This document shows, piece after piece, positions 8,686-18,395 of a stretch of DNA of 64,000 bases. This DNA is from Trichocoleus desertorum NBK24 (GTDB taxonomy: Bacteria; Cyanobacteriota; Cyanobacteriia; FACHB-46): assembly GCF_030409055.1 (NCBI RefSeq), contig NZ_CP116619.1:5161969-5225968 (forward strand). Direction: 5' to 3'. The translations under genes and the position numbers were made by a program. Every line of letters starts with the position of its first letter. The stretch's first letter is position 1. Below the pieces are notes generated by a model, which was not told where the DNA came from, made no database searches, and was given only the letters and a program-made list of their open reading frames with translations.

Positions 8686-9756
8686 ATGCCTACCAGAGAA
8701 GAAATTCTGCAAAACTTCAACCCTAACGATATTGGCCTCGACAACGGCAATCTCTTAGGTCTGCCCTTTGACTACGAATCTGCTCAAACCATTGTCTTTG
8801 GTGTTCCTTGGGAAGTTACCGTCTCCTATGGAGCAGGGACAGCCTCAGGCCCACAGCGAGTTCTAGAAGCTTCTCGCCAATTGGATATCTATGACTTTGA
8901 CTATCCGGACGGCTGGAAGCAAGGTATCTTTATGGCTCCGATTCCAGAGCAAATTCAGCAGAAAAACGAAACACTGCGGCAAGAGGCGACTCGGATTATT
9001 GCTCATATGGAGCAAGGGAAACAGATTGAAGATGATCCAGAATTAGCTCAGCTCTTGCAAAGGGTAAATCAAGAATGTGAAGCCGTTAACCAATGGCTGT
9101 TTGAGCAAGCAAAAACAGCAATGGATCAAGGCAAGCAAGTAGCAGTGATTGGCGGCGATCACAGCGTTCCTCTGGGCTATATTCAGGCTTTAGGCAAGCG
9201 TTATCCAGATTTTGGCATTCTCCACATTGATGCTCATGCTGATCTGCGTCAGGCTTATGAAGGCTTTGAATATTCCCATGCCTCCATCATGTTCAATGCG
9301 CTGAAAGTCCCTCAAGTCTCAAAGTTGGTTCAGGTTAGCATCCGAGACTTTTGCCACGATGAGATTAATCTAATTCAGCAATCGGGTGGACGAATCTCAA
9401 CTCACTACGATCCCATGCTGAAGCAGAAACTCTATGCAGGGGTGCCTTGGTTAGACCTGTGCAAACAGATGGTGGCTGAGCTACCACATCAGGTTTACAT
9501 CAGCTTTGATGCCGACGGTCTAGATCCTAAACTCTGCCCCAACACTGGCACTCCCGTTCCTGGTGGCTTGGAATTAGAGCAAGCGTTTTGCCTGTTCCGA
9601 GAAGTGGTCAATAGTGGGCGGGAAATCATCGGCTTTGATGTTTGCGAAGTTGGCGATGATGAATGGGATGGTAATGTGGGCGCGAGGGCCGTTTACAAGT
9701 TGTGCAATTTGATGGCTCTATCACGCTCTGCGGCGGCTATCCCAGCCTTGACTTAA
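8686..9756 (+). CDS. Ureohydrolase (agmatinase/arginase family)
   Basis: This is a manganese- or nickel-dependent ureohydrolase. Metal ligands are visible in GGDHSVPLGY (H164 region), HIDAHADLR and SFDADGLDP. At 356 residues it is longer than typical SpeB (about 300). It carries the N-terminal block GNLLGLPF and a helical insert (about residues 95-150) seen in the long agmatinase-family group. Cyanobacterial relatives of this superfamily include agmatinases and the nickel-dependent guanidine hydrolase, so the substrate among agmatine, arginine or guanidine is not settled here. It is monocistronic and ends in a hairpin. Confidence 0.88.
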   Translation: MPTREEILQNFNPNDIGLDNGNLLGLPFDYESAQTIVFGVPWEVTVSYGAGTASGPQRVLEASRQLDIYDFDYPDGWKQGIFMAPIPEQIQQKNETLRQEATRIIAHMEQGKQIEDDPELAQLLQRVNQECEAVNQWLFEQAKTAMDQGKQVAVIGGDHSVPLGYIQALGKRYPDFGILHIDAHADLRQAYEGFEYSHASIMFNALKVPQVSKLVQVSIRDFCHDEINLIQQSGGRISTHYDPMLKQKLYAGVPWLDLCKQMVAELPHQVYISFDADGLDPKLCPNTGTPVPGGLELEQAFCLFREVVNSGREIIGFDVCEVGDDEWDGNVGARAVYKLCNLMALSRSAAAIPALT

Positions 9757-9809
9757 TCGTTTTGGGGCGATCGCTGAGTTTCTGTTTGCCGAAGAGTAAA
9801 CCAGCTTTG

Positions 9810-9844
9810 AGCCACAGCGAAGAATGGGAGTCTTTGCTGTGGCT
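9810..9844. terminator. Strong bidirectional terminator hairpin
   Basis: AGCCACAGC (9810-9818) pairs perfectly with GCTGTGGCT (9836-9844), and an inner AAGA/TCTT pair continues the stem. It sits between the ureohydrolase gene and the convergent DUF1810 gene. Confidence 0.75.
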
Positions 9845-9870
9845 TGCATCAGATGCGTCAAGACCAGCCA

Positions 9871-10347
9871 TTACTGGTTCTTACTGACTACATCCAACAG
9901 ATGCAGCGTTTTGTCATCGCGATCGCCTTGAAAAAACTTGTCCAGTAGTTGGTGAAATACTGATCCCTCAGGTGACACAGATGCAAACAGAGTGGCGCAG
10001 GATCTCAGCTTCATATCATCAGGAGAACCGAAAATCTGGTAGGCGGACTGTCCTTCCACCTTAAGAGCTGCCTCAGTGCAAGCGATGAGTCGTGGCCCTA
10101 GAATGGGGTGGCTGAGATATGCCTGAGCTTCTGCCAAGCTTTTAATTGAGTAATGTTTGGAGGTGGTGCTGAACCCCAAACCCTCAAACTGGGGGAAAAT
10201 ATACCACATCCAGTGCGATCGCTTCCGACCGCTCTTGATCTCAGCTAGTGCCCGCTCGTAATCATCTTTCTGAGCTTGCACAAAGCGATTCAGATCATAG
10301 GGATCATTCGCATTACCTGCTCCTTGTATCTTTGTCATATCATCCAC
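9871..10347 (-). CDS. DUF1810 family protein
   Basis: A 158-residue soluble protein with DUF1810 hallmarks: DLNRFVQAQ, the block RSHWMWYIFPQ, LGFSTTSKHYSI, and the aspartate-rich DDMKLRSCATLF. The family's function is unknown. The start at 10347 is supported by AGGAG seven bases upstream. Confidence 0.88.
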   Translation of the reverse strand: MDDMTKIQGAGNANDPYDLNRFVQAQKDDYERALAEIKSGRKRSHWMWYIFPQFEGLGFSTTSKHYSIKSLAEAQAYLSHPILGPRLIACTEAALKVEGQSAYQIFGSPDDMKLRSCATLFASVSPEGSVFHQLLDKFFQGDRDDKTLHLLDVVSKNQ

Positions 10348-10369
10348 TAGCTCCTAATAAAAAATCCTT

Positions 10370-11080
10370 ATGAACTCAAAATTAAATCAACCTTATCAAC
10401 CGTTTCTCTTTCGCTTGTTGCATGGTCTCACGGGTCTGTTTCTCGTCACCGCCATTCTGACCGCTTTCTGGACATACAACACCTATGATGGCCGCTGGGG
10501 AACTATTCCGCTCCCCTCCTACCGAGAGATTGAAGGAATACATGGGACCTTTGGGCTGTATACGTTATTGTTATTCCCGGCGTTTGTCATCTACTCCTTC
10601 CATCGAGGACAGCAGCGGTTGGTTCAGTCTGACTCATTCGCCAAGCTCACCCAGGTTGGTAAGCCGATTTGGTGGTATACCCTCAACCGTTTTGCCAATA
10701 CATTCGCTCTGCTGGCATTAACGTTTGCTCTCTTCAGCGGCAAAATGATGGATGAAACTTGGTTGCCAAAAGGAGAATTAAATCATACCTGGTACTATGC
10801 TCACCTAACTGCCTGGGTAGTGATGGTAGTGGCGATCGCCCTTCACCTATTGATGACCGCCAAAGTGGGTGGAGTCCCCCTACTGCTGTCTATGCTTCAA
10901 TGGCAATTCCGTGAGCAGGATAGCCCAACTCTATGGTCTACTCATGTGTCGCAATGGTGGTTAAGTGTCCGCCAAGGTTCTTGGTCAGCTTGGTCTTTAT
11001 TCTCGCACTCTTTAGGTGGGTTAGAGATGGCCATCTTCCTCAGCCTGATTGCAGCTTGGATCATACCGTTGTTTAAGTAG
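10370..11080 (+). CDS. Cytochrome b/b561-like integral membrane protein
   Basis: Four hydrophobic helices in 236 residues. Histidines lie at helix positions suited to b-heme ligation: RLLHG (H19), GIHGTFG, YAHLTAW and IALHLLM. This layout matches cytochrome b/b6-domain proteins of cyanobacteria that probably carry electrons in the membrane. No partner dehydrogenase is adjacent. Its 3' end overlaps the convergent AAA+ gene by 8 bp. Confidence 0.82.
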   Translation: MNSKLNQPYQPFLFRLLHGLTGLFLVTAILTAFWTYNTYDGRWGTIPLPSYREIEGIHGTFGLYTLLLFPAFVIYSFHRGQQRLVQSDSFAKLTQVGKPIWWYTLNRFANTFALLALTFALFSGKMMDETWLPKGELNHTWYYAHLTAWVVMVVAIALHLLMTAKVGGVPLLLSMLQWQFREQDSPTLWSTHVSQWWLSVRQGSWSAWSLFSHSLGGLEMAIFLSLIAAWIIPLFK

Positions 11081-12587
11081 TTAAGCTTTGCCAGTCCAGC
11101 TTCCCTGCATGGACTTTAACCACATCAACAGGAATATCTTCGGGAAGCAATGTGGTGAGAACCTCATCATCGAGTGATGTCAGAACAGCTAGTCGGTTGG
11201 CTTGTTGTTCAATACTCTTCTCAAACAAATTACGCACCACTCTAGCATTACCAAAGGTTCGATCTCGATTGGTATAGAGTTCTGAAAACAGGGTTCTTAG
11301 CTTCTCTTTGGTAGCGGAAGTCAAGCGAAAATGGCTTTTGCCAGACATCTTTTCAAAGATGGCCAGCAACTCTTCTGGTTTGTAGTGGTTGAAGTAAAAA
11401 TAGCGATTAAAACGAGATTTTAAGCCAGGATTTGATTCAATAAAAGTGGTCATTTCATCGGTGTAGCCTGCCACGATGATAACTAGGCGATCGCGATAAT
11501 CTTCCATCCGTTTGAGCAAAACATCGATCGCTTCTTGACCAAAATCACGTCCAGCTTCTTTAGGAACTAGAGCATAAGCTTCGTCAATAAACAGAACGCC
11601 ATCTAGAGCCGAGTTAATTAATTCATCTACTTTCTGTGCTGTTTGACCCACATAACCCGCCACTAAACCTGTGCGATCGGTCTCTACTAAATGTCCCTTC
11701 TTCAGAAACCCCAGGCCGTGGTAGATCCGCCCCATCAACCGAGCTACAGTGGTCTTCCCGGTTCCAGGTGGCCCACAGAATACAGCATGGAGTGATACTG
11801 AAGTTTGAGCTAAACCTCGCTCGGCTCGTACTTTCTGGATTTTGAGGAAATTAGTTAAAGTTCTGACCTCTTCTTTAATATTTTCCATCCCAGTCAGATC
11901 ATTCAGTTCAGCTAACGCCTGCTCCAGAATCTCTTCTGGTTTCTGTGTGCTAGGAGTGGCTGTTGAGTCAGGAGTTGCTCCAGCATTTGTAGCAGCGTTT
12001 GATGGGGAGCTTGGTGTGGCAGGAACTAGGTGAGAGATCGATTTTAATCCCGCCTGGTAATTCTCTAATTTCTGATAGGAATGTAGCCGCTGCCAGATGA
12101 GAGACAGAGATTCCAAATCTTGTAGATCGACGGTACTGTCTGCTTTAACGATAGTCTGGGCAAATTTGTAGAGAGCATTGGTTATATCTCCCAAATAGTT
12201 AGTGCCCTTCTCCTCATCCAGTTGATTCAAAATAGAAGGTAAGATCAACTCCTCAGGCTGTTGATCTTTAGTGAAGTCTAACAGTAACTGCAACGTGATT
12301 TTTTGATACTGTAACTGGACTTCGGAAGAAGTTTCCCATAGATTGACAGCGGCGTTGAGTTTGTCGGCATCCTGCTTAATTAGGGCATAGACCACCAAAT
12401 AGGCCATCAATTCCGCAGAACTCAAATTTCCAGTACTGCGGCCACAGAGTTGCACGATTTTGGCCAGATCGATCAAGATAGCGTCAGCGAATCTGGCATC
12501 TAAACTCAGGAGAGGCGAGAGAGACTTGTAGAGCAGATTTGCTTCTTTTCGCAGCAGTCGGAAATTCACAAAGTGTTTGAAATCCAC
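11073..12587 (-). CDS. AAA+ ATPase of the CbbX/SpoVK (CfxQ) type
   Basis: An N-terminal helical region (about 200 residues) and a low-complexity Ala/Thr/Pro linker lead to one AAA+ module. That module shows Walker A GPPGTGKTT, the pore-loop region AGYVGQTA, Walker B GVLFIDEAYAL and an arginine-rich sensor segment. The core matches CbbX/SpoVK-like ATPases, some of which act as Rubisco activases, but the long N-terminal extension is not that of CbbX. I start at GTG 12587 because GAGGAG lies six bases upstream; the frame extends to a TTG at 12626. Its specific target is unknown. Confidence 0.85.
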   Translation of the reverse strand: MDFKHFVNFRLLRKEANLLYKSLSPLLSLDARFADAILIDLAKIVQLCGRSTGNLSSAELMAYLVVYALIKQDADKLNAAVNLWETSSEVQLQYQKITLQLLLDFTKDQQPEELILPSILNQLDEEKGTNYLGDITNALYKFAQTIVKADSTVDLQDLESLSLIWQRLHSYQKLENYQAGLKSISHLVPATPSSPSNAATNAGATPDSTATPSTQKPEEILEQALAELNDLTGMENIKEEVRTLTNFLKIQKVRAERGLAQTSVSLHAVFCGPPGTGKTTVARLMGRIYHGLGFLKKGHLVETDRTGLVAGYVGQTAQKVDELINSALDGVLFIDEAYALVPKEAGRDFGQEAIDVLLKRMEDYRDRLVIIVAGYTDEMTTFIESNPGLKSRFNRYFYFNHYKPEELLAIFEKMSGKSHFRLTSATKEKLRTLFSELYTNRDRTFGNARVVRNLFEKSIEQQANRLAVLTSLDDEVLTTLLPEDIPVDVVKVHAGKLDWQSLTT

Positions 12588-12845
12588 AAAAAGCTCCTCT
12601 ATTGGCGATCGCTGATCAGCTAGCAACGCTTCTTTTCAATTCTGCTGAATTTTAATCTGTTTGCCTTTGGGCGTCAGCCTCATTAGGAGCGAATATAGCT
12701 CAGTTCAGAATTTGATTACCGATGAATTTCACCCAGTTGGATGATCTATTTGGGTCGTGACGCCACCTAACAATCCCGCCTAATCTAGATGCATCATTGA
12801 ATCATCAAGCCTAATTCAGTTGTCAGTCATCCTTAGGAGGCACTC

Positions 12846-13337
12846 ATGCTACATCATCTTTCTGTTTCCGTTAAAAACCCTCAGCACGTTGCCAGCGTCT
12901 TAGCAGAAGTTCTCCAGGGTCGAGTGCTGCCCTTTCCTCCCAATCCTGGTAGTTACCTTGTTTTCGCCGCTGATGAGTTTGGTACTGGAATTGAGCTGTA
13001 TCCTTTGGGAAGTGAATTAATTCCAGATGCCTGGGAAGGACAAGCAGGCTTCCAAGTGAATGAACAGCAGTCTTCTCCGTACACGCCTGTGCATGCCGCT
13101 TTTTCTGTCTCCCTCAGCTTAGAAGAGATTGAGCGCATTGGTGAACGAGAAGGCTGGCGGGTGTTTCCAGCTAACCGAGATGGCTTGTTTGATGTGATTG
13201 AGTTCTGGGTGGAAAACCGCTTGATGCTAGAATTCTTTACCCCTACAATGGCCCAAAAATATATGCATGTCTTTAGCCCTGCCAGCCTCGAACAGGCTTC
13301 CGAGCAATTTGTCACGACCGCAGAAGCCCGCCGCTAA
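12846..13337 (+). CDS. VOC/glyoxalase-fold protein
   Basis: A 163-residue protein whose start (MLHHLSVSVKNPQHVA) and strand pattern match the vicinal-oxygen-chelate fold. H4, E48 and E135 could be metal ligands. It has AGGAGG just upstream of the ATG. The reaction cannot be predicted. Its end is ten bases from the convergent peptidase gene. Confidence 0.75.
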   Translation: MLHHLSVSVKNPQHVASVLAEVLQGRVLPFPPNPGSYLVFAADEFGTGIELYPLGSELIPDAWEGQAGFQVNEQQSSPYTPVHAAFSVSLSLEEIERIGEREGWRVFPANRDGLFDVIEFWVENRLMLEFFTPTMAQKYMHVFSPASLEQASEQFVTTAEARR

Positions 13338-13347
13338 TCAGTTGATT

Positions 13348-14844
13348 TTAGGCGATCGCCTCCCGATAAAAGTTCTGCATCTCTGCAAACCACTGCTGGC
13401 GCGAGTCATCCCAGCTATAAAACATGTGTCCACCTTGGAAATGTTTCAGCCTCAGGTTGGGGCGGATCTCAGGGTTGAGCTTCATTAGATCTGCTAGATG
13501 ATTGGAGGCAAAGTAGGGAGTGACCAGATCAAAAAATCCGTGGGTGATATACACCTGCATATAAGGGTTCAGCGTCATTCCTACCCGCAGGTCATCAACT
13601 GCACCAATAAAGCCTTGTTTCAACTCTCCTTTGAGATCAAACTGCCAAGCTTTAAAGGTTTCCATATTCAGGAGGTGGTAGGTCAAATCTGTTTCCACAC
13701 CCAAGGTGTCGCGCAAGTGGCTGTTGATGGCTCCTGTAAACAGGCGATCGAGCCCATCCAAAGTGGGGTCAATGCCTTGGTAAACGGTGCGATCGGGAAA
13801 AGGATCGATCGCGGTAATAGAAGCATCATACAATCCGACAATTCGCTGGCGATCGCGCAACAGTTCTCTCGAAAAGACTTCAATGTCAACTCGTCCAGCT
13901 TGTCTTTCTACGAGGGATACAGGCAAGCCAATCAAATTGGCGATTTGTTGATAAGCTGTTTGACGTTCCTCAGAAGTCAGGGCATCTCCCATTGCTAGCA
14001 GCGGAATCAGCGTCTTACGGGCAAAGAGTTCGGCTGCGGTCATATGAGCGGATAGATTGCCTGGTTCTCCAGCCCACTGAGCGCGTCCATGATGAGCTGC
14101 GGCTGCGGCCAAGGAAGGCAATAGAGTTGCCCAAGAGGTGAGATTGTAATCGTTCCCGCCTAGCAAGCTGAATTCTAAGGCAGGAGAGATTAAGATCGCT
14201 CCGGAAAGACCAATGCCAAACTCTTGCTGTAACTTGCGAGCCAACTTGGCCACCCGGAAGCCACCATAACTCTCTCCCGCGATAAAGATGGGGGATAACC
14301 AACGTTTGCGGCGCGAGAGAAATCTTTGAATAAACTCTCCTAGCGCCTTCAAATCTCGCTCAACTTCCCAAAACTCTACTTCCTTGGGTTTATCACTTTC
14401 TTTAGAATTGGCTGACTCGCCCGACTTATCCTGTTTATCTTGATCCGCTGGTAAACTGCGGCTAAAACCAGTCCCAATGGGATCAATAAACACCAAATCC
14501 GTAAAGCTGAGCCAACTTTCGAAATTATCGACCAATCGCACCGGAGGCTTTGGCAAACCACCATTGGCATCAAAGTAGATCCGCTTTGGCCCTAACGCAC
14601 CCATGTGTAGATAGGCAGAAGCAGCCCCAGGCCCACCATTAAAGACAAAAGTCAGGGGGCGAGCCGTTGCTTCATCCGCTTCAGCTAGGTAAGCGACATG
14701 GAACATTTCCGCCACAGGTTTTTCTTGGTCAAACAAAGTTTGCCACTCGGCTGAGGCTGTATAGCGAATCCGGCGATCGCTCAGCGCCAGAGCATGTTCA
14801 GTAGTGCTGGACTTACGGACTACAGCGGGAGAAGTTTCAGACAT
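13348..14844 (-). CDS. Serine carboxypeptidase-like (peptidase S10) protein
   Basis: An alpha/beta-hydrolase fold peptidase. It carries FNGGPGAAS for the oxyanion region, the nucleophile GESYGG, the acid in GFFDLVTPYF and the histidine in GGHMFY. It is 498 residues, normal for the family. There is no signal peptide, which is usual for this bacterial branch. A charged KQDKSGES...KESDKPKE loop (about residues 135-152) is probably a flexible insertion. Confidence 0.9.
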   Translation of the reverse strand: MSETSPAVVRKSSTTEHALALSDRRIRYTASAEWQTLFDQEKPVAEMFHVAYLAEADEATARPLTFVFNGGPGAASAYLHMGALGPKRIYFDANGGLPKPPVRLVDNFESWLSFTDLVFIDPIGTGFSRSLPADQDKQDKSGESANSKESDKPKEVEFWEVERDLKALGEFIQRFLSRRKRWLSPIFIAGESYGGFRVAKLARKLQQEFGIGLSGAILISPALEFSLLGGNDYNLTSWATLLPSLAAAAAHHGRAQWAGEPGNLSAHMTAAELFARKTLIPLLAMGDALTSEERQTAYQQIANLIGLPVSLVERQAGRVDIEVFSRELLRDRQRIVGLYDASITAIDPFPDRTVYQGIDPTLDGLDRLFTGAINSHLRDTLGVETDLTYHLLNMETFKAWQFDLKGELKQGFIGAVDDLRVGMTLNPYMQVYITHGFFDLVTPYFASNHLADLMKLNPEIRPNLRLKHFQGGHMFYSWDDSRQQWFAEMQNFYREAIA

Positions 14845-14893
14845 AGGCTCAGGTGGGGCAATCTTCAGATGGGGGTAGTCTTTAGACTAGCAT

Positions 14894-15217
14894 TCAGAAT
14901 AATTCCTGAAAGTCAGCGATCATCACTGCCTCAAGGATTAAAAGGAGGATGAGGCCAATCCAGGAAAGTCGGTTAGATAGTTGGCTCAGATGGCGTTGCC
15001 GCCTAAATCCTAGGGCTAAGCTGCAAATCTGTAGAATTGAAGTCAAAAACAACAGCCCAAGCAGCCATAAAAATCCAGGCCCAGGACCGTAAAGCAAAAA
15101 GCCAGTGAAGTCCAGCGGTCTTACTCCAGGTGCCATCCCTAGGAGAACCAGGGAAAGAATCAGCAAACTACCCACTAGAGACAACAGCCAAAATAAAATT
15201 CTGATGACTAGGCTCAT
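14894..15217 (-). CDS. Small hypothetical membrane protein
   Basis: A 107-residue protein with three predicted hydrophobic segments (about 5-27, 42-66 and 83-103) and few soluble residues. No family is recognised. It lies 15 bp downstream of the glycosyltransferase gene on the same strand, so it is probably in the same operon. Confidence 0.65.
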   Translation of the reverse strand: MSLVIRILFWLLSLVGSLLILSLVLLGMAPGVRPLDFTGFLLYGPGPGFLWLLGLLFLTSILQICSLALGFRRQRHLSQLSNRLSWIGLILLLILEAVMIADFQELF

Positions 15218-15232
15218 AAACTAAGCAACACG

Positions 15233-16963
15233 TTATCTCGCAGTGCAACGATACAGTTGATAAGGCACGCCAATACGATGATAGTTCTCTTCGTCGCGAT
15301 CGCAAGTCACCGCTTCGGCTCCCAAGTTAGCTTGGCTCGGTAAACTCAACTGCGCTGGAAATTCTTGACGCCTTAAACCACTCCCGACAATCCACAAGTT
15401 CGGTGGACTAGAGACAGGCGGCTGCACTTTGGCTAGGTTTTGCCAGAATTGGCTGTAGGTCGGTCTGCGGCTCAAGAAACCAAAGGAGATGTTTTTGTTG
15501 ATGTCTGGAGAGACGAGCGATCGCCGATGCACTTCTAAGTCGAAGCTGAGTCCTAACGCTACTTCTAAGAGGGTGTCATACCCCGCTACGACTACTAGAG
15601 GTTTAGTAGGTTCCAGCAGGAAGTTTTCAACGACTCGTTGTGGCTGATAGGGTTTTTGAAAGGTTAAACCCAGTCCTAAAAAGATACAGCTAAGGAAACC
15701 GACCAATAAGACACTAAGCTGAACTCGGTAGGCTGTCCAGTAGTGCTGCCAAGATATTTTTTCAGGCCAGGGATGATTTTGAGACAGCCGAGCTAAACTG
15801 GTTCCTAGCAAAGCGCAAACTGCTGGATAGTAGACAAAGTTGTAGCGAGGTACCACTGTGATGTCTTTACCTAAGACATAAACAATTCCCAAAAATTCCA
15901 GCACCACGCAAAAGATAAAACTACTGAGAGTGATCGTGGCTAGATGGGTTTCTGGCTCTCTCCACAGCTGTTTTAAGCCGCGAATAACATAGCGCCCAAA
16001 CCAGACTGTAAACACTAACATTAGTAGAGCAGCTGGAATTGCGAGCCAGAGCGGCTGATTTTCAACAGGAAAGGAGACCACCATGATTAGCCAAGCCGCA
16101 GGCAGTTGATAGAGCGGTGCCAACTTGTCTAGCCAACTGGGTTGAAAAGGAGATAGCCAATCAGTCTCTGGACGACCTGTGTGGCTGAGTAATGTCGGAA
16201 TCCAAGGGAGATAACTCAAAGCCACGCCAGAAATGGCTAGGGCGATCGCTCCCCAATGATAACGAGAGATTCTAGAGCGTTGCCAAACTGCCATCCCGAC
16301 TAGAGTAACCACTTGCCCCACAAACGCTAACAAGAAAAAATAGTGGATGTAGAACCCAATGCCGTTGACCAAAATCCAACCGAGCCAAGGCAAGGGTCTG
16401 GTCCGCCGCGATCGCCACAGATCCTGTTGCATCTGCACTAATCCCAACAGGGCCAGCGTAATCAACAACATTGGCAAAGTATAGTGACGCGCCTCCTGCG
16501 AGAGATAAACTGCAAAAGGAGATACCGCCATCAGAGCTGCGGCCATCAACCCTGCTCTGGGAGAGAAAGCAACCCGATTTAGGCCATAGATAGCGATGAT
16601 GACTGCAACACCAAATAAAGCGGGAAGCGATCGCAGCTTCCACACCCAAGACTGCGCCAATGGATTAACCCACTGCAACCAACCATGCAGCAGGCAAAAG
16701 AACAGCGGCGGATGCACAGATTCGGTACTGACAGTTTGAGCAATTTGCGGGCAACTAATCCCCGCCTTGAGCGTAAACACTTGCTCCAGAACCGTATGGG
16801 GAAACAACACATTCAGCGGCACATCATAGTAGCTACGACCAAAGCTAAAAATGGCCGTAATCACTTCATCCAGCCAGAGGGGTTTGGCATCCAAATTCCA
16901 GAAGCGTAAGGCTGTCCCCAGAGCGATCGCCCCAACCAAAGCCAAATAGTGTAAACGTTTCAT
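15233..16963 (-). CDS. GT39-type (ArnT/PMT-like) membrane glycosyltransferase
   Basis: Ten or more membrane helices. An N-terminal luminal loop carries the acidic motif LDAKPLWLDEV that GT-C glycosyltransferases use for catalysis. The 576-residue length fits lipid-phosphate-sugar dependent enzymes that glycosylate proteins or cell-surface lipids. Its ATG overlaps the stop of the upstream epimerase gene by four bases (ATGA), so the two are translationally coupled. Donor and acceptor are unknown. Confidence 0.85.
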   Translation of the reverse strand: MKRLHYLALVGAIALGTALRFWNLDAKPLWLDEVITAIFSFGRSYYDVPLNVLFPHTVLEQVFTLKAGISCPQIAQTVSTESVHPPLFFCLLHGWLQWVNPLAQSWVWKLRSLPALFGVAVIIAIYGLNRVAFSPRAGLMAAALMAVSPFAVYLSQEARHYTLPMLLITLALLGLVQMQQDLWRSRRTRPLPWLGWILVNGIGFYIHYFFLLAFVGQVVTLVGMAVWQRSRISRYHWGAIALAISGVALSYLPWIPTLLSHTGRPETDWLSPFQPSWLDKLAPLYQLPAAWLIMVVSFPVENQPLWLAIPAALLMLVFTVWFGRYVIRGLKQLWREPETHLATITLSSFIFCVVLEFLGIVYVLGKDITVVPRYNFVYYPAVCALLGTSLARLSQNHPWPEKISWQHYWTAYRVQLSVLLVGFLSCIFLGLGLTFQKPYQPQRVVENFLLEPTKPLVVVAGYDTLLEVALGLSFDLEVHRRSLVSPDINKNISFGFLSRRPTYSQFWQNLAKVQPPVSSPPNLWIVGSGLRRQEFPAQLSLPSQANLGAEAVTCDRDEENYHRIGVPYQLYRCTAR

Positions 16964-17892
16964 GCGCCCCAGATCTCGTCATCCACTGAAAAGTCTACTG
17001 CTGCTTTGTCCCGACCAGAGACGAGATAATCATTCTGAAACGAGTCTTGCAGGCCAGAAACGAGATTGAACTTAGGCTGCCAGTTGAGTTCCGCGATCGC
17101 CTTCTGTATAGAAGCAAAGAAGTGTTGAGTTCGGAAGGGGAAAGCTTTCCGTTTACCAAAATCAAACTGCTTCGGGTCGTAATGCACAACTTCAACCGCA
17201 TCCGCAGACTTACCCGCAGCCACGGCACAAGCCCGCGCCAAGCCATCAAAGGTGACATAGCGATCGCCAGAGATATTGTAAATTTGTCCAATTGCCGCAG
17301 GATTGCCTAGCACATTTGCCATTGCCTGAGCTAAATCCTGCACATGCCCTAGTTGCGTCAGATGCAGCCCGTGTCCTGGGATCGGAATCGGGCGATCGCG
17401 CACAATGCGATCAAAAAACCAAGCTTCTAAGTCGTTGTAGTTTTGCGGGCCGTAGATATAAGTAGGACGAATTGAGGTAAACGGTAATCCCTGCTCCGCT
17501 AGATAAGCTTCCGTCTCATGCTTACCACGATGCCGACTTTTAGGATCTACTGCATCTCCCTCCACATGCGGCATCTGATCTGATTTCAGATACACCCCCG
17601 CCGAACTCATATAGACAAAATGTTGCACTTTATCTTTGAACAGTTCTGCTAACGGTTGGGTATCGCTCAACTCTCGACCGTTGTTATCAAAGATGGCATC
17701 AAATGATTCTGGGGCTAATTTTTCCTTGAGTTGAGCAGAGTCCGTGCGATCGCCATGAATTTGCTGCACCCCCGCTACCGGAGCAGGTTTATTCCCTCGG
17801 TTGAACAAAACCACTTCATGCCCTTGCTCCACCAGAATTCGGGTCAGGTAAACCCCAATAAATCGAGTACCACCCATAATCAAAATTCGCAT
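16960..17892 (-). CDS. CSP41-like NAD-dependent epimerase/dehydratase family protein
   Basis: Begins with the Rossmann motif MGGTRFIG, and later shows SSAGVY and the RPTYIYGP block. It closely resembles the cyanobacterial relatives of plastid CSP41, atypical SDRs that bind RNA in chloroplasts. Whether this one acts on RNA or a sugar nucleotide cannot be told from sequence. I choose the ATG at 17892 because AGGAG is nine bases upstream; the one at 17901 would have no spacing. Coupling to a glycosyltransferase gene hints at a sugar role. Confidence 0.87.
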   Translation of the reverse strand: MRILIMGGTRFIGVYLTRILVEQGHEVVLFNRGNKPAPVAGVQQIHGDRTDSAQLKEKLAPESFDAIFDNNGRELSDTQPLAELFKDKVQHFVYMSSAGVYLKSDQMPHVEGDAVDPKSRHRGKHETEAYLAEQGLPFTSIRPTYIYGPQNYNDLEAWFFDRIVRDRPIPIPGHGLHLTQLGHVQDLAQAMANVLGNPAAIGQIYNISGDRYVTFDGLARACAVAAGKSADAVEVVHYDPKQFDFGKRKAFPFRTQHFFASIQKAIAELNWQPKFNLVSGLQDSFQNDYLVSGRDKAAVDFSVDDEIWGA

Positions 17893-18022
17893 GTTCCACA
17901 TCTCCTCATAACACAGCTTTATTATCTTAGGATGTGGGCAGGAGAAGCTAGGAATCAGGAACCAGGAACTAGAAGCCAGAATTCAGGAATTGAGAGACTT
18001 ACTCCCTATATAAATAGTTCAA

Positions 18023-18048
18023 AACCCCTCTCCGAGCAGAGAAGGGTT
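18023..18048 (-). terminator. Terminator hairpin of the 18084 gene
   Basis: AACCCCTCTC and GAGAAGGGTT pair with one mismatch around CGAGCA. Read on the minus strand, TTTT follows the stem. Confidence 0.55.
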
Positions 18049-18083
18049 AAGAAAGAGAGCAGGTTTTTCACCATAGCCTGGAT

Positions 18084-18236
18084 TTATGCGTTTTGAAGCT
18101 TCCCCGTTTTAACTAGGCGATCGATGGCAGCTTTTACGTCTTGTTGGGGATAATTTAGCTGGTATGCAATCATCGTGGTACTCCAAACTGGACGGCGCTG
18201 GACTGCATCCAACACTCTTTGCTCTAAGTTATTCAT
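18084..18236 (-). CDS. Small winged-helix-like protein, 50 residues
   Basis: An ATG at 18236 with AGGAG eight bases upstream opens 50 codons ending in TAA at 18084-18086. The product starts MNNLEQRVLDAVQRRPVW and continues STTMIAYQLNYPQQDVKAAI to DRLVKTGKLQ. Helix, turn and helix spacing with a final L..L...GKL pattern looks like the core of a winged-helix DNA-binding domain (IAYQLNYPQQDVKAAIDRL). The good ribosome site and the downstream hairpin support it as real. It lies between the epimerase and surE genes on the same strand. The target is unknown. Confidence 0.72.
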   Translation of the reverse strand: MNNLEQRVLDAVQRRPVWSTTMIAYQLNYPQQDVKAAIDRLVKTGKLQNA

Positions 18237-18395
18237 TGGAATTGCTCCTTTGCAAAACTTTGGGCTGTCATTCTCTTGATATTAACTTTCGTGGTGAAGT
18301 TATAACTCCGTCAATCAGCGCAGATTTCGCTGCTACGAGAACGTCATGCCTACGATTAATCACCCTTAAGTTAGGAATTGAACCAATATTAAAGA

